A stretch of DNA of 45,440 bases from Mesostigma viride (taxonomy: Eukaryota > Streptophyta > Mesostigmatophyceae > Mesostigmatales > Mesostigmataceae), in the NCBI GenBank assembly GCA_009746045.1, contig RPFO01000102.1:945822-991261 (forward strand), read 5' to 3'. Below the pieces are notes generated by a model. That model did not search any database. It worked only from the letters and a program-made list of their open reading frames with translations, and was not told the origin of the DNA. Of this stretch, positions 40,001 through 45,440 are shown piece after piece; position 1 is the stretch's first letter; the number at the start of each line of letters is the position of its first letter. The translations under genes were made by a program, and so were the position numbers.

Positions 40001-40302
40001 TGACCAATATCCTTGTCAGGTTAACATTCGATAATAACCCGCCGACGATTCTCGACATATCAAACCCATATCGCTTAACGGCTAGCGGCCTGTCCGTCTG
40101 GCCGGAAAACGTTATCATTGGCAGCAACTGGAATGTTGTTTCAGGATACGAGGAGGATGACGGGGTGTTTGAAATCGCATTGCGGATTCCTCGCATCACC
40201 ACTGACACGTCAACATACATAGCGTTGTCTACGGCGTTTTGCAAGTCGCGCGCTGGAAAAATGGCCGTGTCGACTAATAAGACCCTAACTTGGACGCTAT
40301 AA
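37008..40302 (+). pseudogene. Large PLV virion/fibre-like protein region, frameshifted
   Basis: The first frame (37008-38150) is 380 codons of beta-rich, Asp/Thr/Asn-rich sequence (MVVLTTLSRPTNLATGLTLD; FDFSPDTLLDPGGRVLTRAQ). Near 38095 the frame shifts to EDAVITAPVAADSNKFLNYE. More pieces follow in changing frames: LTGFHLLANGVSQGALDGT (about 38375), FAENTMSLTNKYHPATTDAH (about 38770), IFTATPTDIIDPYIPMPIRP (about 39080), VADTWFKELTLTNESVIRT (39344) and APVAVMSFHDPATQSELTLP (about 39930). The last ends at 40302. They could be one decayed protein of about 1,100 residues or two or three adjacent genes. Composition resembles virus fibre or base structures. No family is recognised with confidence. 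Confidence 0.55.
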
Positions 40303-40308
40303 AAATCT

Positions 40309-40827
40309 ATGATTATACTCAGAAATGGCGAGGCGTCAGAAAACAGCAAGGCGCCGTCCTGTAGGCAAAAGGGGAAACCCAAGCGAAAGGTCGCGCCCCA
40401 GTCGCAGGTGACCGCTTCATCGACCAACACCATTGTCATCCACAGCGCGCCGGTCCGAAGAGCGGTGAACAAAGGCAAGGTCGCAGAGGCGCGAGGGTTC
40501 AAGGACGCCCTTCTGATGGCGTCAGTCATGGCGAACTCAAGACCGGTCGCGTACCCCCGTTATCCGCGTATGCCCAACCGGCACCTGTCGCGGCTCCCGA
40601 ACCGGTTGTCGTCGATGCGCGGCACGGAGGCCCCCCCGAGCCTGCGGGTGTATCTGTCGGAAAGCGAGTCCAGGTGGGGGGCACGAGGTGGAAATGCCCA
40701 CAGCCCGGGTGTAAAAGCACGTTCGCAAACGAAAAAAACTCCTTCTGCATCTCAGGAGGGTCCACAACACGGTAGTCGGAATCCCAAAAGAGGGCGCGGA
40801 AAAAAATCTCACAAGAGTAACACATGA
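40309..40827 (+). pseudogene. PLV basic protein with a Cys pair, one frameshift
   Basis: The N-terminal frame is Lys/Arg-rich (CRQKGKPKRKVAPQSQ), followed by ALLMASVMANSRPVAYP. Near 40550, at a C run, the better coding frame changes to AYAQPAPVAAPEPVVVDARH and ends with VGGTRWKCPQPGCKSTFANE. The CPxPGC pair resembles half of a zinc ribbon, with no clear second half before a stop. It might be a DNA-binding or transcription-related viral protein. That is inference. Confidence 0.45.
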
Positions 40828-41057
40828 GCAACCCTCTGTTCACGACGCCGAGATGCTCGAGATATCGCAGTGGATGACCCTTCACACAAACGTCCCCCGG
40901 AATTCATCGAATCAGCCATGCTTTATTGTAGGAAGAAGCCGCTAACCGGAAAAAAAGCGCGCTATCAAAAGGGCGATGGCACATAAAGAAGAGGGCGTGG
41001 TCAAGGTTTTTGGGACAAACGAAATTACTTCTGAGCTAATGTCAGACGAAGTGGCCG

Positions 41058-41920
41058 ATGAAGGAGTTCATCCAGGAGACGCTGACACTCACTCTTCGCA
41101 CGGAGAACCGGACTCGCGGGACGCTAGTGGATCCGGTGTGGGACATCCCGGCGGGGCTCCTTGACGACTATCACGACGTCGGGCTTACCCTCATGACCAT
41201 CCCGTTCGAACAGACTCACATCAGCGAAGGAAACCGATACTTCACTGTCCGTTTGTCTGGCAGCGAGTCGCCCGTCAAGGTGACTTTGCCGCTCGGCTCC
41301 TACACGACCATCGAAAACCGGAAAAACATCGAGGACGCTTTGAAGGCGGTGGATGCCGGGTTCTCGGTCACGTACAACAGGGCGACTAGCCTTTTTACCG
41401 TGACCAATGCCGTCGAGTTCTCTATCTCGGTGGATGAGCCAACGGGCGGGTGTTGGGGCTCATGGAAGGCTCTTATCCTCTCACAGGCGCCCTCGCTAGC
41501 AATCGGCCAGCAACGAATGGGAGACTGAGAATGGTGTATGTGTATAGTGACATCGTCCGGGGAAATGTGATATCATCATCGACAGGAACTGGATATGGAG
41601 GTCTTTTGGCAGTTTGCCCCAATATGTCGCAGTTCTTAGAACCCATTGTTTGGCAGGCAGCGAACCCTTTGTGGCAGCATCTCAAGGACTCTCCCAGCAA
41701 CATCACGATCCGACTGCTCGACGAAGACGACGCTCCTATAACTGTCTACTCTGACTGGGCTCTTCAGCTCTCCTTCCGCATAAGCCCTCAGAAGGCGATG
41801 GGGATAGAGGCTAGGAAGATTGGGAGCGTTTTGAAATACATGGCACTCGACAGGACCGTCCAGCCACAAACCAGATTAATTTCTCAGCCATCTAGTACTG
41901 TCGAGGACGATGAAACTTAA
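41058..41920 (+). pseudogene. PLV/Polinton-type beta-rich virion protein, one frameshift
   Basis: The first frame runs from 41058: MKEFIQETLTLTLRTENRT, then HDVGLTLMTIPFEQ, VTLPLGSYTTIENRKNIEDA and FSVTYNRATSLFTVTN. At about 41450 the frame changes and continues with VYVYSDIVRGNVISS, LLAVCP and ITIRLLDEDDAPITVYSDW to 41920. The order (a vGL..i.P strand, LP.GSY, YN...., VYvYsDIV, I.IRL.D..) matches a protein that recurs in Polinton/adintovirus-like elements and is thought to be a minor virion component. It lies upstream of the capsid gene and overlaps the next ORF by 11 nt. Confidence 0.6.
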
Positions 41921-42262
41921 TTTTGGCGCGATCGGAAACGTGGCTAGACGCGTGGGCGAGTTTGCTGGAAACGCAATCAAGAGGGTCGGCGACGGGGCGG
42001 CGATCGTGTCGGCTGTCAAGAAGGCCGGTCACGTCGCGGGAGAGGTTATCTCGAAAATCGGAGACGGGGCGCGAGCCGCGAACAGGTCGCGGGCATCGTC
42101 GATTCGCGCTCGGGCACGTCCCCTCTACCATGATCGCGAAAAGTACGCTCCTCGGGAAAGCGTACTCGGCCGCGAACACGGGGCTGAGCGCCCTATCGAA
42201 TCTCGAGAGAAGAGTGGACGGGGCGAAAGTAAAAAATCCTATACTCGGCCAGCTCCTTCAGT
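41910..42262 (+). pseudogene. PLV small basic amphipathic protein (pVI-like?), one frameshift
   Basis: ATG at 41910. The N-terminal 60 residues alternate basic and small hydrophobic residues (FGAIGNVARRVGEFAGNAIK; VSAVKKAGHVAGEVISKIGD), as in membrane-active amphipathic helices of adenovirus pVI-like minor proteins. Near 42115 the plausible frame shifts to MIAKSTLLGKAYSAANTGLS and NPILGQLLQ, stopping at 42262. Its position directly upstream of the capsid gene supports a virion role. The function is inferred from composition. Confidence 0.5.
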
Positions 42263-42294
42263 AAAAATATCTAACTCGAGTGTATACACCATCG

Positions 42295-43577
42295 ATGGCT
42301 TCTGACAACTCCTGGTACCCGCGCTATCCCAAAGTCTATGCAATACCTCGTGAAGGCGCTAGGCCAACACACGACTCAGCGAGTGCATCTCAGCACCCTC
42401 TCAGCCAGCGACGGCATCAAACAAGGGTCCGTGGTCGCGGTTCGCCTGCCCACGTCCGGGTTCGTGGACTTGCACTCCTTCGCCATGTTTTTCACGGGAA
42501 CGCCGACGACCACGGCGGGGTTCGCGAAGTTCCCCGCGTACACGTCCTCCATCGTCAGGCGCCTCGAGGTGCTGGCAGGAGGGCAGACTGTCGATAGCAT
42601 CAACGACTACTCCCAGCTGTTCCATACTCTTCTCTCGGTGCACGGAGGTGTCGAGTACAACCTCGCACAGGCTCCTGCTGGTTGGTCTAAGAATAGCAAC
42701 ACCGTCACCGCTGACGTGGCTGGCACTCTTACAACAACGTGAAGGCGAACACGCGGTGGACGGCGTCATCGACCACTTTTAGGATTCCTTGAGCGGCGAG
42801 CCTCGGATCGTGGATCTGAGTCTCTTCCCTCCCATCGAGATCCGAATCACACTCATGGACGGAGGGGTGATGCTCCCTAGCGTGGGCAGGCAGCGCGCAG
42901 GCATTCGTGGCGTTGCAGCAGCGACAGGTGTTGGTTTCGAACTGAGCAACATCCACTTTAGCATCGACACGTACAGGTTCCAAGAGGATATCGTGGGCCA
43001 GATTTTCTCGTCCAGGCTTGCCGAGGGTGGAACTCTCTCCTTCAAGTGGCGGACGTGGCAGTCCACCAAACAGTCGCTCGGGACTCGTTCTCCCTATGCC
43101 ATCAAGGCGTCGCTGTCTTCCGCGTCCGCCAGCAAACTCCTGGCGATTCAGGTTGCTGCCGGCGCGGACGTGACCAACGCATCCGGCAATACGATGTTCA
43201 ATCACATCGCGGATGGTATGACTTCCTACCAATACGACATCAACGGATCCAACCTGGCGCCTGGATACCGTACGAACGCAACCGAGGCGTGGATCAATCT
43301 GTTGTCCGCGTTCGGTGACCAAGGGAATGTCTTGTCCTGTGTCCGGGAGGGTATGACTCCTACCACGTGGCTAAACAACAACTTCACGATGGCGTGTCAC
43401 CTTAATATGCCATGTGCCGGTCCAGAGTACATGAGCGGCCTTGACCTTCGTGGCACGGCATCGGTGGTCACGCTGCGAGTCGAGAAGGGAGCGACGGACT
43501 GCATTTCCTACATCTTCACGGAGTGCGAATCAAAGATGGACATCGCTGCAGGCAGGCAGGCAGCTGTGTACCTCTAA
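42295..43577 (+). pseudogene. PLV major capsid protein (double jelly-roll), frameshifted
   Basis: The likely ATG at 42295 gives MASDNSWYPRYP. A shift near 42330 leads to MQYLVKALGQHTTQRVHLST, then VRLPTSGFVDLHSFAMFF and RRLEVLAGGQTVDSINDYSQ. Between about 42733 and 42791 two small shifts and an apparent stop interrupt a region that reads VDGVIDHF and then SGEPRIVDLSLFPPIEIRIT. The rest (42791-43577) is open: FELSNIHFSIDTYRFQEDI, AIKASLSSASASKLL and VVTLRVEKGATDCISY. The pattern of GxP..VDLSLFPPIEI and the size (about 425 residues) match PLV double-jelly-roll capsid proteins. It would form the capsid hexons. This copy is not functional as read. Confidence 0.82.
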
Positions 43578-43605
43578 AAAATATATATGTGTCTAGTGAC
43601 AAACG

Positions 43606-43776
43606 ATGGACTACTTTCGAGACCCTAGCATCACAGCTAATCCGTTTAACAGGTTGAAGTTGATTTTTGACATCCCAGAAATGGCAGATTCTGGTTTGTC
43701 CATGACAGTTCCCGTAAGGCAGGCACTTCCCCTTCTCCCCACCTTCAAATATCCGCTACCAAATCCAAAAAAATAA
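43606..43776 (+). CDS. Small PLV ORF (56 codons)
   Basis: The ATG at 43606 follows the capsid gene by 28 bp and an ATATATAT stretch. The product starts MDYFRDPSITANPFNRLKL and ends TFKYPLPNPKK. It is intact but short and not recognised. Its place between capsid and fibre genes makes a real viral gene plausible. Confidence 0.4.
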   Translation: MDYFRDPSITANPFNRLKLIFDIPEMADSGLSMTVPVRQALPLLPTFKYPLPNPKK

Positions 43777-43854
43777 CGATGACTAGTCTATACAAATGTT
43801 GTTGGATAGTGGTATATGCCCCGCTCTTTTATATAAACGCCGCGTTCCTGGTAC

Positions 43855-45440
43855 CTCGGTCACGGTCGGGTTATCAACAGTGACCTTACACCATCGGATG
43901 TCCCCGTTCTCGTTATGGCGACATTCAATGAAGACGTCGCGGGTTTTGATCTATCAGACATTGACGTGACAAACGGAACGGCAGTCGGCCTATTTTTAGG
44001 TGCACCGGCGACTACTTTTTTGACATTACAAATATCACAGGTTCGATCCCAACCACGGTTTCCGTGAAAGAAAATAAGGTAACAGGGGTGTCTGGTGCGT
44101 ACAACGAAGACTCTAATCTGTTATCATTCACCTACACCCTCCCCCACCACCGTCACGCTTGCTACAACGGCAGGGACGTATCCAACCACAAGCCCCGTCA
44201 CAATGGATGTCACATTTGACAAGCCCGTGACCGGGTTTGGTAGCGGGGACATCTACGTGAACAACGGAACAGTGTCGTCGGTAACCGGTACCGGGGCATC
44301 ATACCAGTTCGCGGTGACACCGACCACTCCATACTCCCAGACGACCGTGAGGGTGGTCGATGGCACGACGGTAGGCGAATTCGGGGTCACAAACGCCGAG
44401 TCCAACACGGTCGCGTTCACCTACTCCCCGCCGCCTACAGTCACCCTCGCGACTTCGGCCGGGGCAACACCGTCCACGAGCCCAGTCGGCGTGACGGCCA
44501 CCTTCAGCCGGTCAGTCACTGGTTTCGCGCTCGGGGACATCATCGTTACCAACGGGGCGGCGTCCAACTTGGTGCAGGTAAACGCGGCCTTTTACACGTT
44601 CGACGTGTCGGGGACCTCGAACACGTTGACGACCGTCAGCGTGGGTTCCAACGCGGCGACAGACTCCGTGTCGGGTAACGGGAACTCGGCGTCTAACTCT
44701 CTTACTTTTACGTATACACCAGGTTACAACCCCGCAACAGACCCCAATTTGTTCGCGTGGTACGATCCGTCCGACAGCGCCACGGTGTTCAGCGACACCA
44801 CTGGCACAACCCATCAAAACACGACAGGTGGGAACGTGATGCGAGTGAACGACAAAGGGCCGAACGGGTACCACGTGACGCAGGCCACTTCCTCCAAGTG
44901 TCCTACGCTGGACACGACGGAACTAAACTCGAAACAATCACTCCGCTTTATCAACTCGCGGTCTGGTTTGTTAGAGTCCGTGAACAATTTCTGGAATATG
45001 ATCGGTGCAAGTGCGAGTGTTTTTATAGTCGCAAACAGCTAACGACTGCAACGTATCCATTGTTGGGAGATGTGACAGGTATCCGAGGATACATGCTAGG
45101 ATCGTCGAACGGCCTTTGTTACCTCATGTCTTATCAGTCAGAGAGCATGGTCGTTCTCCTCTTTACTCCAAACAGTGTGCGCGACACCGTGAGCACCAAA
45201 GGCTGAGTTCTTGACAACAAGCACACGTCTTGGCGCTTTCATGCAACAGCAGTACAAACGCCTTTATTACCCGCTTTGACGGACGAGCTGGCTATGACAG
45301 AGTGGATCGGATCCTATACTTGGTTCAGGGAATCTTTCTATTGGAGGAGACTCGTCCAACACGAGTCGTGCTTTTGATGGGTGGATTGGTGAGATCCTTA
45401 TCTACAACACCGCCAAAACGTCAGCGGAAGGGAGCTCGAG
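43855..45440 (+). pseudogene. PLV fibre-like protein with Ig-like repeats and a LamG-like domain, frameshifted, runs off the window
   Basis: Three Ig-like repeats of about 95 residues appear. The first is at about 43900-44130 (VMATFNEDVAGFDLSDIDVT, then, after a shift, TTVSVKENKV). The second is at 44146-44430 (MDVTFDKPVTGFGSGDIYVN). The third is at 44440-44730 (VTATFSRSVTGFALGDIIVT). Each ends in a FTYxP motif. A LamG/concanavalin-like part follows (DPNLFAWYDPSDSATVFSD; VNDKGPNGYHVTQA). Near 45030 the frame changes to YPLLGDVTGIRGYMLGSSNG, and near the end to GGDSSNTSRAFDGWIGEIL. Such domains are known from bacterial surface and phage tail proteins and bind glycans or other surfaces. Here they suggest host attachment. 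The C-terminus is outside the window. Confidence 0.65.

Larger units (their letters stand above)
30431..45440. mobile_element. Endogenous Polinton-like virus (PLV), left part; right end beyond the window
   Basis: Five hallmark modules occur together: PrimPol-D5-SF3 replicase, tyrosine-recombinase integrase, A32-type packaging ATPase, Polinton-type beta-rich virion protein and double-jelly-roll major capsid protein. No protein-primed DNA polymerase B or RVE integrase is seen, which separates it from classical Polintons and fits the algal PLV type. Replication genes are on the minus strand and virion genes on the plus strand. Most genes carry small frameshifts, so this copy is unlikely to be able to form virus. 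The left boundary is uncertain (30.1-31.0 kb). Confidence 0.88.

Noticed and set aside
40918-40986. 22-codon ORF (MLYCRKKPLTGKKARYQKGD) between PLV genes
   Set aside because: Short, basic and possibly real as a viral peptide, but there is no supporting motif or start context.

Overview
The window looks like nuclear DNA of a green alga (chlorophyte). The evidence is a GC-rich, intron-split plastid-type aspartate aminotransferase gene with GT-AG introns, TGTAA motifs (the usual chlorophyte poly(A) signal) after gene ends, a PAT/TOC-type tyrosine-recombinase retrotransposon, L1-like ORF1 remnants and a short CCCTAAA-type telomere-like tract. The species cannot be named from the sequence alone.

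Layout. (1) 1-5219: a tyrosine-recombinase retrotransposon with split direct repeats (A1 ... B1-A2-B2), a Gag-like ORF1 and an intact 976-codon RT/RNase H/tyrosine-recombinase ORF2. ORF2 carries a 2A-like GDVHPNPGP motif between RNase H and recombinase. (2) about 5261-14082: a multi-exon gene I do not recognise. Its reading frame changes many times, it has a 24-residue tandem repeat, and several introns carry a strongly conserved motif (TTGCGACGGCCGGCGTTTC and variants, 13 copies). (3) 14083-17608: intergenic DNA with a decayed L1-like ORF1 on the minus strand and TTAA-rich tracts. (4) 17609-26646: a complete 7-exon aspartate aminotransferase gene of 468 codons with a putative plastid transit peptide. 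Its introns hold 36-bp and 67-bp minisatellites, a CCCA microsatellite and a C-rich tract. (5) 26647-30100: intergenic repeats, including tandem tRNA-like (SINE-like) units, a second L1-like ORF1 remnant on the plus strand and a telomere-like tract. (6) about 30137-45440 (running off the right edge): an endogenous Polinton-like virus (PLV).

The PLV has a PrimPol/D5/SF3 replication protein, a tyrosine-recombinase integrase, an A32-type packaging ATPase and a coiled-coil protein on the minus strand. On the plus strand it has a large virion/fibre region, a Cys-containing protein, a Polinton-type beta-rich virion protein, a basic amphipathic protein, a double-jelly-roll major capsid protein, a 56-codon ORF and an Ig-like/LamG-like fibre. 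Replication and integration genes therefore diverge from morphogenesis genes around a 24-bp gap at 36984-37007. Most PLV genes other than the replicase and the coiled-coil protein are broken by short frameshifts, while the host aminotransferase on the same molecule reads cleanly. This suggests a decaying integrated virus rather than general sequencing error. The left side of the PLV is marked by an approximately 155-bp imperfect hairpin, a family of about 50-bp AT-rich repeats in both orientations, and a recurring palindromic CGTGGGA-type motif that also lies just upstream of the replicase start.
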